Part shown: in pieces, positions 7,685 to 16,673 of the stretch | Position numbering within the stretch: the first letter of the stretch is position 1 | Layout: each line of letters starts with the position of its first letter | Assembly (NCBI GenBank): GCA_965215355.1 | Contig: CBDCDJ010000007.1 | Coordinates: 2,294,001 to 2,358,000, forward strand | DNA: 64,000 bases | Origin: CBDCDJ01 sp965215355 | GTDB taxonomy: Bacteria > Deinococcota > Deinococci > Deinococcales > Trueperaceae | Reading direction: 5' to 3' | Notes under the pieces: generated by a model | Seen by the model: only the letters and a program-made list of their open reading frames with translations | Databases searched by the model: none | What the model was told of the DNA's origin: nothing | Position numbers and translations under genes: made by a program

Positions 7685-9436
7685 ATGATGAACAAAGGAT
7701 GGAACTATAGAATGCTGCTCGCAACGCTACTCGTCATGTTGACGGCTTGCGGTGGCGAGGTCGCGCCGAACGAGACAGTCGATCCACAGGGAAGAACGGT
7801 CGTTTTCGAGACGCGTATCGCCGACGACCATGACGATGCCGAGGAGGGCCCCGAGCGCGGGCTCTACATCACCAGCAGCGACTTAGAGATGAGCCGCGAC
7901 CGCAGTGACCAACTGGTAGGGTTGCGCTTTGCCGACCTCGCCATCCCGGCCGGCGCGAAGGTGACCCGGGCCTATGTTCAGTTCACCACCGACGAGCCGG
8001 GGTCCAAGAAAACGCAGCTCGAGCTGCGCGCCGAGGCGACCGACGACGCTGTTGCCTTCGGCGACGGAGCCGGGATCTCCACACGGACCCGCACGAAGTC
8101 CGCCGTGAGCTGGACACCGCCCGCCTGGCACCGGGTCGGTCAGGCCGGTCCGGACCAGCGCACGCCGAACCTGAGCCCACTGTTGCAGGAGGTCGTAAGC
8201 CGTCCAGATTGGGAACCGGGTAATGCCGTCGTCCTGATCATAAGTGGAACCGGCAAGCGCGTCGCGGTAGCTTTCAACGGAGAGGCTGGTCAAGCCCCTC
8301 TTCTACACGTCGAGTACAAGGTCTGTAATGAATGTGTTAAAGCCAAGCCCCAACCCAAGCCCGAACCCCGACCTCAACCCCAGCCCGAACCTCAACCCCA
8401 GCCCGAACCCCAGCCGCAAGACGGGCCGTCCTTTAAACGCGAAGGTTACGGCACCGACACCCGCGGCGGCCAGGGCGGCAAGCTCTACGAGGTGCGCGAC
8501 CTAGCCAGTCTCAAGTCGGCCCTGGCCGCTTCGGGTCCGCGCGTCATCCGCCAGGTCGAGGGCGGGCCGATACTCACCGATGGCCCACTCACGCTTAAAA
8601 ACCCCAACGTTACTCTGGAAAACCTCTTCGTCTATAACGCGCCGGGCAACGGCGAGCACACCCTGGAGATAGCCACGCACGACGTCATCGTGACCAACTC
8701 GCGGCTGTACAACCCGGTCCAGGAGCAAAAGGATGTCGTGTCTATCAAGCAGGGTGCCTACAACATTCTCGTGGAGCGCAGCACCATTTTGTTCGGTGCG
8801 GATGAGTCGGTCAACAGCTGGTACGACGCCCACGACATTACGTTCGCCTGGAACATTATTGCCTACCCGCTCAACTTCGACGACCACGGCTACGGGCCGC
8901 TCTTCGGCGCAGCGGACCGGGGGGGGGGCAACGTATCGTTCCACCACAACCTGATCTCTACCAGCCGTTACCGCAATCCTAAGGTTGACCTTTTGGGCGG
9001 TTTTGTGATGTGGAACAACGTCATTTACAACAGCGGCCAGGACTCCAACACACTCTTGCAACCCAACGCTCCGGGCGAGTTCTACGCCGCGGTGGTGGGC
9101 AACTACTACAAGAGCGGCCCAAATTCGGGCGCTGTGGCGGCTATCACCTTGGAGGAACACGGGGACGTTTATCTGTCGGGCAACGTCCAGGACGGTGGCG
9201 CAGCCAAGGTGGAGGTTGCGAGCGGCGTAACCGTCGCCAAGGCCCCCTCGAGCAAGCTGCCCGACATGACCGTGACGAGCGCCCAGCAAGCTTACGAGGA
9301 AGTCCTCCAGTACGTAGGTGCCGATTATGAGAACCGCGACACCTTGACGCGCCAGCTTATCAAAGATGTGCGAAACGGAACCTCACGCGTTCCGGCCGGC
9401 CGCTGGGTCAACCAGCCCGCTGACGTCGGCTTCTAG
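7685..9436 (+). CDS. Pectate-lyase-like lipoprotein with N-terminal beta-sandwich module
   Basis: A 583-residue predicted outer-surface lipoprotein. The signal ends in the lipobox LTAC (cysteine at about residue 21). Residues about 39-210 are a beta-sandwich module (SSDLEM, RAYVQFTTDE, GKRVAVAF, APLLHVEY) of the same kind found three times in the 1441-residue lipoprotein at 20548. A proline-rich PQPxPEP linker (about 217-247, coded by 18-base tandem repeats) leads to a right-handed parallel beta-helix resembling polysaccharide lyase family 1. It has VSFHHNLISTSRYRNPK, where family members carry the catalytic arginine, followed by NNVIYN. It probably cleaves uronate-containing polysaccharide, perhaps the polymer made by this locus, for release or remodelling. 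ATG 7685 or 7688 are both possible starts. Confidence 0.85.
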   Translation: MMNKGWNYRMLLATLLVMLTACGGEVAPNETVDPQGRTVVFETRIADDHDDAEEGPERGLYITSSDLEMSRDRSDQLVGLRFADLAIPAGAKVTRAYVQFTTDEPGSKKTQLELRAEATDDAVAFGDGAGISTRTRTKSAVSWTPPAWHRVGQAGPDQRTPNLSPLLQEVVSRPDWEPGNAVVLIISGTGKRVAVAFNGEAGQAPLLHVEYKVCNECVKAKPQPKPEPRPQPQPEPQPQPEPQPQDGPSFKREGYGTDTRGGQGGKLYEVRDLASLKSALAASGPRVIRQVEGGPILTDGPLTLKNPNVTLENLFVYNAPGNGEHTLEIATHDVIVTNSRLYNPVQEQKDVVSIKQGAYNILVERSTILFGADESVNSWYDAHDITFAWNIIAYPLNFDDHGYGPLFGAADRGGGNVSFHHNLISTSRYRNPKVDLLGGFVMWNNVIYNSGQDSNTLLQPNAPGEFYAAVVGNYYKSGPNSGAVAAITLEEHGDVYLSGNVQDGGAAKVEVASGVTVAKAPSSKLPDMTVTSAQQAYEEVLQYVGADYENRDTLTRQLIKDVRNGTSRVPAGRWVNQPADVGF

Positions 9437-9455
9437 CGTCTGCAACCCTGTGCCG

Positions 9456-9484
9456 ACGGCGACGCCCCCGGGCGTCGCCGTTTT
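9456..9484 (+). terminator. Intrinsic terminator after the lyase gene
   Basis: A 12-base perfect stem (ACGGCGACGCCC at 9456-9467 with GGGCGTCGCCGT at 9470-9481) followed by TTTT. It separates the lyase gene from the polysaccharide assembly operon that starts at 9585. Confidence 0.8.
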
Positions 9485-9584
9485 CCTGTTGCGAGCATGT
9501 GACGACTGACGCCACCGCGTGTCCCGGCGGTAGTTATAGTGACTCGACGTCGCGAAGCACCAACCACGTAAGGGGACAACACGG

Positions 9585-10823
9585 TTGCAGGCAACTTTGG
9601 CGAATAGTGGGATGAAGGACGCGGCGGCGCAGGCTGTAGCTGCGTCGGGCGTCGCTTGCTGCCGTCTGCCGCCCGAGTGGCGCGGGGGGACCGCCACGAC
9701 TCTGCTCGCCGCCCGAGCCGACCTGCTGAAATTGGCCACCGCTCTCGTGGGCTTGGGCTTCAAGCGGGTTACGACGGCTCGAGGCGGCGAGTGGCCGGAG
9801 ACGTTCTATTACGGTTATGCCCCGGACCAAAGTTTTGTCCGGTTGCGCCTTGACCACCGCGTGCTCGTGGGCGGCGCGCGCGCCTTTTGTCTTCCTCTCG
9901 CGTCTGACTGTCTCGCGGACCAACAGCCAGGGGTGCTGGGCGACCCGCCCCCGACGCCCGCCTTTGTCGCCGAACTTATCAGCACGGTTCTTCGAGACGA
10001 CCGCACCGGGGTGAGCATGCCGCCCGGGGGGGACGTCGGCCGCACTCAGGTGACCGCACTGCTCGAGCGGCGCCTCCCCTTCATCAACCCGGAGGCGTTT
10101 TGGGCGGGCTCCGCCCGGGAGCTGCGCCGCACGCTGCGTGACCACGCAGTTCCCGGGCATACGAGCGCGCTCGTTCCGGCGGCAGGTGGCACCCTCATTG
10201 CCGTTGTCGGCGGCGACGGCTCGGGTAAGACTACGGCCGTCGCAGCGCTGCACACATGGCTCTCCAGCGACTTCCGCGCGACCAGGGTGCATTTAGGAAA
10301 GCCGCCCCGCTCTCTGACGACACACTTCACCCGTGCCGTTCTCAAAGCTTGGAACGCTCTCTGTCGGGGCTCTGCCGACGAGCAGTTCGCGCGGTCGCTG
10401 CGCAACCTCTGCGCCTCCCGGGACCGGGTTCTCGCTTACCGGCAAGCCCGCCGGAAAGCGAACCGCGGCACACTGGTGATTTGTGACCGCTATCCCCTTT
10501 CAAACCTGACGCGTATGGACGCCCCGGAACCTGCGGCCGCGGGCGAGGGGAGGCTGCTCTCCTGGCTTCGCCGCCGCGAGGCAAGCTGGTACGCAGCTGT
10601 CGCTCCTGCCGACCTAACGCTCGTCCTGCAGGTCCCGCCCGAGGTCGCGGTGCGCCGCGCTCTTGCGCGAGGCACAAAAGAAAACGCCGAGCTGGTCCGT
10701 TCCCGCTCGGCGGAGGTCTGGCAGGCCGACTGGCGCGGCTTGCCCGTTACCCTGGTGGACGCCTCGCCAGCCCAGGACGACGTTCTTGCCCAAATAAAGG
10801 CGCTCGTGTGGACACACCTTTGA
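9585..10823 (+). CDS. Thymidylate-kinase-like P-loop protein with degenerate N-terminal domain
   Basis: A 412-residue cytoplasmic protein. The C-terminal half is a kinase fold of the thymidylate-kinase type: Walker A GGDGSGKTT at residues 209-217, a VICDRYP lid/DR motif near 305, and TLVLQVPPEVAVRRALARG resembling the nucleotide-kinase core. The N-terminal half (about 1-190) appears to be a worn version of the nucleotidyltransferase-like domain in the protein at 18475: RLRLDHRVLVG..AFCLP aligns with HLHLHYRLVLG..GYCLP there, but the DLDIL acidic motif is gone. The start is TTG at 9585 with AAGGGG upstream. Proteins of this architecture occur in capsule and exopolysaccharide loci; their substrate is unknown, and true dTMP phosphorylation is unlikely. 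It is first in a tightly packed operon. Confidence 0.75.
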   Translation: MQATLANSGMKDAAAQAVAASGVACCRLPPEWRGGTATTLLAARADLLKLATALVGLGFKRVTTARGGEWPETFYYGYAPDQSFVRLRLDHRVLVGGARAFCLPLASDCLADQQPGVLGDPPPTPAFVAELISTVLRDDRTGVSMPPGGDVGRTQVTALLERRLPFINPEAFWAGSARELRRTLRDHAVPGHTSALVPAAGGTLIAVVGGDGSGKTTAVAALHTWLSSDFRATRVHLGKPPRSLTTHFTRAVLKAWNALCRGSADEQFARSLRNLCASRDRVLAYRQARRKANRGTLVICDRYPLSNLTRMDAPEPAAAGEGRLLSWLRRREASWYAAVAPADLTLVLQVPPEVAVRRALARGTKENAELVRSRSAEVWQADWRGLPVTLVDASPAQDDVLAQIKALVWTHL

Positions 10824-11494
10824 ACACCGCTCTCGTCGAGCTGGTCGGTCCAGCCGGCGTGGGCAAGACGACCCTGACCCGTGCACTCTTGGCGGACGGC
10901 GGGCACCTAGGTATCGAGCTACCTCGGGTCGTGTACCTGACCACGCTGCTAACCAGCACGCTCCAGCTGTTTCCGACCTACGCACTTCGTCCGGGCCCAG
11001 GACGCTGGCTCAACCGCGCAGAATTAAGGTCGGTCGCTTACCTGAACGCTTGGCACGCCCGCGCGGGCAGCGAGCGCGGCCTGACCGTGTTTGACCAAGG
11101 TCCGGTCTACCGGCTCGCCTTCCTCAAAGAGTTCGGCCCCGGTTTTACCCGGAGCGGCGCCTTCACGGCCTGGTGGGAAACCTCGCTCGAGCGCTGGGCG
11201 CGCTCGCTGCACCTCGTCGTCTGGCTCGACGCCCCGGACGAGGTGCTGCTCGAACGCATCAACGGGCGCGCCCAAGCACACCTCGTCAAGGGCGCACTCG
11301 AGCGGGAGGCACGGCTTTTCCTGACGCGCTACCGCGCGGCCTTCGGTGCGGTTATCGGCGCAATGGACGCCTTGGGTGGCCCGGAGGTCATTCGCCTCGA
11401 CACGAGTCGCTTGACGCCCGAGCAGGCGGCGGCGGCCGTCGCGGGTCGCCTGGCGGTGCGGGGCGACCGTGTCAGGGGCGACCGTGTCGGTTGA
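10808..11494 (+). CDS. Small P-loop kinase-like protein of the polysaccharide locus
   Basis: A 228-residue P-loop NTPase. Walker A is GPAGVGKTT at residues 14-22. A hydrophobic strand ending in aspartate (LTVFDQGP, about 95) looks like Walker B, and LVVWLDAPDEVLLERI (about 137-152) is the nucleotide-kinase-like lid region. The GTG start overlaps the previous gene by 16 bases. It is the partner of the larger kinase-like protein before it, and the same large-then-small pair recurs in reverse at 18475/17783: FDQGPVYRLAFLKEFG here aligns with FDQGPYQALWTIGYSAG there. It is probably an ATP-dependent phosphotransferase acting in glycan or lipid-carrier metabolism, but no substrate is evident. Confidence 0.72.
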   Translation: MDTPLNTALVELVGPAGVGKTTLTRALLADGGHLGIELPRVVYLTTLLTSTLQLFPTYALRPGPGRWLNRAELRSVAYLNAWHARAGSERGLTVFDQGPVYRLAFLKEFGPGFTRSGAFTAWWETSLERWARSLHLVVWLDAPDEVLLERINGRAQAHLVKGALEREARLFLTRYRAAFGAVIGAMDALGGPEVIRLDTSRLTPEQAAAAVAGRLAVRGDRVRGDRVG

Positions 11495-13055
11495 GCGCAC
11501 CCCCGCATGGCGGCGGCTGCTCAGGCCACCGGGCAGCAATCTCTCAGGCCGAGCCCTCCTAAACGGGGCCGCCGCCATGCTCGACTATGTAACCCGTTTG
11601 ATCGTCGGGTTTGTGGTCAACCCCTATCTGGTCGCAGGCTTAGGAGACTACGGTTACGGCGTGTGGCAGATCATCGGCCGGCTCATCGGCTATATCGCGC
11701 CGGCGGGCGGTCGCCCGACCCAGGCCCTGAAGTGGACGATCGCCAACCGGCAGGCCTCGAGCGACTACGACGAGAAGCGCCGACAGGTGGGCAGCGCCGT
11801 CGCCGTGTGGCTTCTCTCCGCGCCCCTCCTTATCACCCTGGGCGGGCTTTTGACCTGGTTTACGCCCACCTGGCTCGGAGCCCCCCCGAACTTCGTACCG
11901 GCGATCCGCTTAGCCACCGGTTTGCTCGTCGCCGACCTCATTATGGTGAGCTTGGTCGCCGTGCCCAAATCGGTCCTCGAAGGGGAAAACCTGGGGTTTA
12001 AGCGTATGGGCTTGTCGGCCATCGTGGTGGCGCTGGGCGGCGGTTTGACGCTCCTGGCCCTGTACCTGGACCTGGGCCTGGCCGGCGTGGCCGGCGCGAC
12101 CCTCGTCACGACCCTGCTGAACGGCGGCCTTTTCTACCCGGTTGCGCGTCGCAACGTCCCCTGGTTCGGGCTGCGCCGACCTGAGCTGTCGGCCGTCCGG
12201 CGCTTCCTGGGGCTGAGCGGCTGGTTTCTAGTGTGGAAGCTCGTGATGCAGCTGCTACGTTCGGGCGACATTCTTGTCTTGGGCTTTCTCGCCTCGGTCG
12301 GTCTGGTGACCACCTACACACTGACGAAATACGTACCCGAAACGCTCATCAGCTTCGTCGCCATCGTGGTGTTCGGGATCGCGCCGGGCCTGGGCGGCAT
12401 CATCGGCGCGGGCGATTTGGTCAAGGCAGCGCGCGTGCGCGCCGAGATCATGAAGCTGACTTGGCTGATCGTCAGCGTGCTCGGCGCGACCGTGCTCCTC
12501 TGGAATCGTTCCTTCGTTCTGCTCTGGGTGGGCGAGCAGTACTTTGCCGGCGACGCTCAGACACTCCTTATTGTTCTCATGAACACGCAACTGGTTTTTA
12601 TGCGAAACGACGCCAACATCATCGACCTAACGCTCGAGCTGCGCACCAAAGTCCTGCTGGGGGTTGCTTCGGCGGCCGTGTCGGTTCTTGCCGCGTCGGC
12701 CCTGGTGAGCGTTTGGGAACTCGGCGTCGTCGGCACCTGTTTGGGCTTTATATTCGGCAATGCTATTCTGAGTATCGCTTACCCCCGTCTTGTCGGACGC
12801 TACCTGAGTGTCGCGCCCAGTGCCCAGATGCGCGGGGTCTATCGTCCGGCCCTGACGACCGCCACGCTGTTTGGAAGCGCCCTGTGGCTCAGCACCCCGC
12901 TGGCGGCCGGCAGCTGGCTGACCTTATGTCTGGGTGTGGCGGTCACCCTGCCGGTCGCCGCGGCGCTGGCCTGCTTTGTAGGCCTGCCGCGCCGCGACCG
13001 GCAACAACTGCTGCAGCGGGCCCTCAGCATTCTGAATTCGAAAGGAGGTTCCTGA
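11469..13055 (+). CDS. Polysaccharide flippase (Wzx/MATE-like)
   Basis: A 528-residue integral membrane protein with about 12-14 hydrophobic segments and the pattern of Wzx-type O-antigen/exopolysaccharide flippases. These move undecaprenyl-linked repeat units to the outer face of the inner membrane. A cytoplasmic N-terminal stretch of about 30 residues precedes the first segment; the GTG at 11469 overlaps the previous gene by 26 bases, and an in-frame start further in is possible. Features include YGVWQIIGRLIGY near residue 65, a central VPKSVLEGENLGFKR loop, and the hydrophobic C-terminus. It sits between the kinase-like pair and the first glycosyltransferase, as expected for a Wzx/Wzy-dependent locus. 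Confidence 0.87.
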   Translation: MSGATVSVERTPAWRRLLRPPGSNLSGRALLNGAAAMLDYVTRLIVGFVVNPYLVAGLGDYGYGVWQIIGRLIGYIAPAGGRPTQALKWTIANRQASSDYDEKRRQVGSAVAVWLLSAPLLITLGGLLTWFTPTWLGAPPNFVPAIRLATGLLVADLIMVSLVAVPKSVLEGENLGFKRMGLSAIVVALGGGLTLLALYLDLGLAGVAGATLVTTLLNGGLFYPVARRNVPWFGLRRPELSAVRRFLGLSGWFLVWKLVMQLLRSGDILVLGFLASVGLVTTYTLTKYVPETLISFVAIVVFGIAPGLGGIIGAGDLVKAARVRAEIMKLTWLIVSVLGATVLLWNRSFVLLWVGEQYFAGDAQTLLIVLMNTQLVFMRNDANIIDLTLELRTKVLLGVASAAVSVLAASALVSVWELGVVGTCLGFIFGNAILSIAYPRLVGRYLSVAPSAQMRGVYRPALTTATLFGSALWLSTPLAAGSWLTLCLGVAVTLPVAAALACFVGLPRRDRQQLLQRALSILNSKGGS

Positions 13056-13079
13056 CGCTGCACGTGTCAGAGACGATAC

Positions 13080-14219
13080 ATGGACCCTGAATACCCCACT
13101 CAACGCCCGAACGAGGTTCGGCTGGCACTCTTCGTCGCCTCGATGCGCGCCGGGGGGGCGGAGCGCGTCATTCTCAACCTTGCGCGCGGCTTCCGCGAGC
13201 GCGGCTTGGCCGTCGACCTTGTGCTGGCCAGCGCGGAGGGACCCTACTTAGAGCAGGTCCCGCCGGGCGTCCGGGTCATAGACCTGGGTGCCCGGCGGGT
13301 GATTGCCAGCCTCCCCGAACTGGTGCGGTACTTGCGTGCGGAACGCCCGAGCGCCCTCATCTCCGCTGTCAACCACGTCAACTTAGTGGCGCTCTGGGCG
13401 CGGCGTCTGGCAGGCGTACCCACCCGCGTGGTCGTCACGCTGCACAACACGCTCTCGAGCACGACGCAGAACGCCTGGAACCGCCGCCAGCGCGCCGTCC
13501 CCCTGCTCATGCGCCGCTTTTTCCCCTGGGCCGACGCCATCATCGCGGTCTCGAGCGGCGTCGCCGACGACTTTACCCAGGTGACCGGTATCGACGCGTC
13601 CCGGGTTCGGGTCGTCTACAACCCGGTCGTGTCGCGCGAGATGTTCGAGCGAGCCGCCGAGCCCGCCGAGCACCCTTGGTTCACGCCGGGACAGCCCCCG
13701 GTTGTCCTCGGTGTCGGTCGCCTCGCCGCTCAAAAGCGGTTCGGCGACCTGTTGCGCGCCTTCGCCCTGCTCAAAGAACGCAGCCCGGCCCGACTCGTCA
13801 TCTTAGGGGAGGGGCGGGAGCGTGGCGAGCTCGAGGCGCTCACGCGGACGCTGGGTTTGGAGGACCACGTCGACATGCCGGGGTTCGTCGCAAACCCTTA
13901 TGCGTATCTTGCGCGCGCGGGCGCGTTCGCGCTCTCGTCAGCCTGGGAGGGCCTGCCGACGGTTCTCATCGAGGCACTTGCGCTCGGCACGCCCATTGTG
14001 TCCACGGACTGCCGCAGTGGCCCTAGAGAGATCCTTCAGGGCGGCGAGTACGGTCGCCTGGTGCCTGTTGGCGACCCGCCCGGCCTGGCCGAGGCGCTGC
14101 TAGAAGCTCTCCAAGAACCAAGAGCCGCCCACGGCACTGAAGCCTATGCACCCTTTACCTACGAGGCGTCCGTGGACGCTTACCTGGTGGCGGCGGGTGT
14201 CGCGGAGGCCGCCGCGTGA
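13080..14219 (+). CDS. GT4-family glycosyltransferase
   Basis: A 379-residue cytoplasmic glycosyltransferase of family GT4 (GT-B fold), adding a sugar from a nucleotide donor to the lipid-linked repeat unit. The N-terminal domain has SMRAGGAERVILNLA near residues 22-36. The C-terminal domain has the donor-binding region GVGRLAAQKRFGDLLRAF and the EX7E-like motif SSAWEGLPTVLIEALALG. It follows the flippase after 24 bases, and its stop overlaps the polymerase start by four bases (GTGA). The donor sugar cannot be told from sequence. Confidence 0.9.
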   Translation: MDPEYPTQRPNEVRLALFVASMRAGGAERVILNLARGFRERGLAVDLVLASAEGPYLEQVPPGVRVIDLGARRVIASLPELVRYLRAERPSALISAVNHVNLVALWARRLAGVPTRVVVTLHNTLSSTTQNAWNRRQRAVPLLMRRFFPWADAIIAVSSGVADDFTQVTGIDASRVRVVYNPVVSREMFERAAEPAEHPWFTPGQPPVVLGVGRLAAQKRFGDLLRAFALLKERSPARLVILGEGRERGELEALTRTLGLEDHVDMPGFVANPYAYLARAGAFALSSAWEGLPTVLIEALALGTPIVSTDCRSGPREILQGGEYGRLVPVGDPPGLAEALLEALQEPRAAHGTEAYAPFTYEASVDAYLVAAGVAEAAA

Positions 14220-15433
14220 CACGCCTAGCGTTCAAGGCGCTGCTCGTGTTTGTGTTCTTCCTGCCGCTGGAAAAAACCTTCCAGTTCTCGGGCGTCGGCA
14301 CGATCAGCCGACTGATTGGCTTTGCGGTACTGGCGCTGGCGCTGGCGTCGCTCCTGACTCGGGGGGGCGTGAAGTTACGCCCCCCCTCCTACTTCCTCGT
14401 GGTGATGACGCTTTTCGTGTTTTGGAACACGGCCAGCTTCTTCTGGAGCATCAGCCCGCCGGAGACGCTGGAACGGGTATCTACTTACGCGCAGTTGCTC
14501 GCCATGACCTGGCTCGTGTGGCAGCTCACGCGCCGCGACGAGGACCGCCTGGCACTGCTCCAGGCCTACGTTTGCGGCGCGCTCGTCTCGACCACTACGG
14601 CGCTGACGAACTTCCTCGGCGGCGATACCCAGGGCGAGTTCCTCCGCTTCGCCGGGAGCGGCTTCGACCCGAACGACTTTGCAACCACGCTGGCGCTGGG
14701 CATCCCGATGGCCTGGTACCTGGTGTCCTCGCGGCATCGCTGGTTTTACTGGCTCAACCTCGCTTATGTGCCCTGGGTCTTGTTCATCAACCTGCTCACC
14801 TCGTCCCGCGGGGGGCTTGTTCTTTCGATCTTCGCGCTCAGCGTCATCCCGCTCACCTACGGCGCACTGAGCTGGAAACGCAAGCTCGGTTTTACTGCGC
14901 TACTGCTCGCCGGGGCCGCCTTCCCGCTGCTCGGCACCGGAGTCGACCTTTACCGGCAGCTGACCCCCAACTTAAACCGCCTCTCTACCCTCTCTAACGA
15001 GCTTGAAGAAGGCGACCTCAACTACCGGAGGGTTATATGGCAGGCGGGCTTTGAACTCGTCAAGCGCCGGCCTTGGCTGGGGGTGGGCAGCGGCAACTTC
15101 CCGCAGGCCGCCGGACCCATGCTCGACCGGCTCCGGCGGCCCCACAACGCCTACCTGGCCGTGGTCACCGAAACGGGGCTCGTCGGCCTGGTTTTGTTTC
15201 TCGCCTTGTTCGTGACGGCCGCGCGGCCTGTTTTGCAGCTGAGCTCGCCGCACCGCGCCTTTTACCTCGTCTTGCTCCTCACGCTGCTGGTAGGGCTGAT
15301 GCCGCTCAACTGGGAGACGCGCAAACCCACCTATTTTGTGCTCAGCCTGTTCACCACGCACCGCGCCTACATTCTCGCGCGCGTCGCGCGCGCCGCGCCG
15401 ACGTGGCACCTGGAGCCGGGGGCCGAAACGTGA
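14216..15433 (+). CDS. O-antigen ligase/polymerase-like membrane protein (Wzy/WaaL type)
   Basis: A 405-residue integral membrane protein with about ten hydrophobic segments and a large periplasmic loop around residues 245-300, the layout of Wzy polymerases and WaaL ligases. The conserved Wzy_C-type motif is visible as GFELVKRRPWLGVGSGNFPQ followed by HNAYLAVVTETGLVGLVLF. It probably polymerises repeat units delivered by the flippase. The GTG start forms a GTGA overlap with the preceding glycosyltransferase, and its own stop overlaps the next GTG in the same way, so the three genes are translationally coupled. Polymerase and ligase cannot be separated by sequence alone; the Wzx context favours polymerase. 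Confidence 0.87.
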   Translation: MTRLAFKALLVFVFFLPLEKTFQFSGVGTISRLIGFAVLALALASLLTRGGVKLRPPSYFLVVMTLFVFWNTASFFWSISPPETLERVSTYAQLLAMTWLVWQLTRRDEDRLALLQAYVCGALVSTTTALTNFLGGDTQGEFLRFAGSGFDPNDFATTLALGIPMAWYLVSSRHRWFYWLNLAYVPWVLFINLLTSSRGGLVLSIFALSVIPLTYGALSWKRKLGFTALLLAGAAFPLLGTGVDLYRQLTPNLNRLSTLSNELEEGDLNYRRVIWQAGFELVKRRPWLGVGSGNFPQAAGPMLDRLRRPHNAYLAVVTETGLVGLVLFLALFVTAARPVLQLSSPHRAFYLVLLLTLLVGLMPLNWETRKPTYFVLSLFTTHRAYILARVARAAPTWHLEPGAET

Positions 15434-16557
15434 ACCCGGCGCGGGCAATCATACGTGTCGTCAACACGGCCGGGCCGACAAGCTCGCCGCTCAACCAGTT
15501 CTCTCTGTACCGGGCGCGCACCTATCCTGACGAGCACACCGACCTCGTTACCCTGTTTGCACCGGACCCAGCGGTGCTCGAGCTGGTCAAGGCCGAGCCG
15601 TTCGGCGGACGGCTGAGGGTTCACCCTTGCGGCGGTAGCGTTGCCCGGTTAGCTCGTCGTCTTGTGGCGCTCGTGGCGACCTACCGCCGCGCCGGCGTGC
15701 CGGTTCTGGTCCATCTTCACCACCCCAGTTCGGCCGGCCTCGTCTTGCTGCAGCGAAACCTGCTGCTCCGGGGCGTTCCCGCTCTGTACACGGTCCACAG
15801 CACCTTCACCCATTACTCCCGTCGCAACAAGGCGCTGTCGCGCCTCAACGTCGCCTTGGCCGACCGGGTCACCTTCGTCAGCGAGACCAGCCGCCGCGCC
15901 TTCCCGGCCGGGCAGTCGGCGCGTAAGAGTCAGGTCATCATCAACGGGGTCGACCTGAGCCGGATCGACGAAGTGCTCGCCGCCGCGCCGCCCCGACCGA
16001 CCGCGGCGGGCGCGTTCGAGCTGATCACGGTCGGTCGTCTGGTGCCCGCCAAAGACCAAGCGCGCCTGCTTGAGGTGCTCGCCGCGCTGCCGGACAGCGT
16101 CGCTCTGACCGTTGTCGGCAGCGGTCCGCTCGAGGCCGAACTCAAGCAGCAAGCCACGGCGCTGGGCGTCGCGCAGCGGGTGCAGTTTACAGGCCTTGTC
16201 GCGCGCGACGCCGTGTTCACGCTGATGCGCTCGGCCAACCTCTTCGTGTCGACCTCTGCCTGGGAGGGTCTTCCCGTGGCCGTGCTCGAGGCGATGGCCG
16301 TAGGCCTGCCGACGCTCCTGTCGGACATCGGCCCGCACCAGGAGCTGGCCGCCCGCGCGCGCGGCGTCTTCATCGCGCCCGACGCGCCCCACCGCTGGGC
16401 CGAAGCGGTTACGGACCTGAGCGCCCGACGCGCCGCGCTTCGGGCGTTCGGGGCCGTCAACCGGGCGTCGGTCGAGGAACATTTTTCGCTCCGACGCATG
16501 CAGGCGGACTACACCGAGGTCTACGAGCAACTCTGGGCGGGTGCCAGAGCGCGCTAG
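15430..16557 (+). CDS. GT4-family glycosyltransferase
   Basis: A 375-residue GT-B glycosyltransferase. The GTG at 15430 overlaps the polymerase stop (GTGA), gives a natural N-terminus (NPARAIIRVVNTAGPTSSPL), and excludes upstream residues that would overlap the polymerase. The acceptor domain contains HLHHPSSAGLV and TVHSTFTHYSR. The donor domain contains LITVGRLVPAKDQARLLEVL and the EX7E-type motif STSAWEGLPVAVLEAMAVG. It is the last gene of the plus-strand assembly operon (9585-16557), converging on the oppositely oriented gene at 16674 over about 116 bases in which I saw no convincing terminator. Confidence 0.9.
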   Translation: MNPARAIIRVVNTAGPTSSPLNQFSLYRARTYPDEHTDLVTLFAPDPAVLELVKAEPFGGRLRVHPCGGSVARLARRLVALVATYRRAGVPVLVHLHHPSSAGLVLLQRNLLLRGVPALYTVHSTFTHYSRRNKALSRLNVALADRVTFVSETSRRAFPAGQSARKSQVIINGVDLSRIDEVLAAAPPRPTAAGAFELITVGRLVPAKDQARLLEVLAALPDSVALTVVGSGPLEAELKQQATALGVAQRVQFTGLVARDAVFTLMRSANLFVSTSAWEGLPVAVLEAMAVGLPTLLSDIGPHQELAARARGVFIAPDAPHRWAEAVTDLSARRAALRAFGAVNRASVEEHFSLRRMQADYTEVYEQLWAGARAR

Positions 16558-16673
16558 TGCGTCAAACCAGACGTCTTTTCCTGAACACACAGACGAGCGG
16601 CTCTGGTGCAGTATCCGCAATGGGGCTAGCCAAAGAACCTTTGCAAACGGCTGAGGATTTCCGGGAAGCTGCC

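Noticed and set aside
7422..7724. Minus-strand open frame across the lyase leader
   Set aside because: It runs antisense through the terminator and the lyase start, and its peptide has no recognisable pattern.
8340..8425. CRISPR-like or satellite array in the lyase gene
   Set aside because: The 18-base repeats are contiguous and code a proline-rich linker; there are no spacers.
9585..10823. Genuine thymidylate kinase (tmk)
   Set aside because: It is twice the length of Tmk, carries an extra domain, and sits in a polysaccharide operon; only the fold of the C-terminal half is kinase-like.
15073..15429. Upstream extension of the second plus-strand glycosyltransferase
   Set aside because: The extra 119 codons overlap the polymerase gene entirely; the GTGA-coupled start at 15430 gives a normal GT4 N-terminus.
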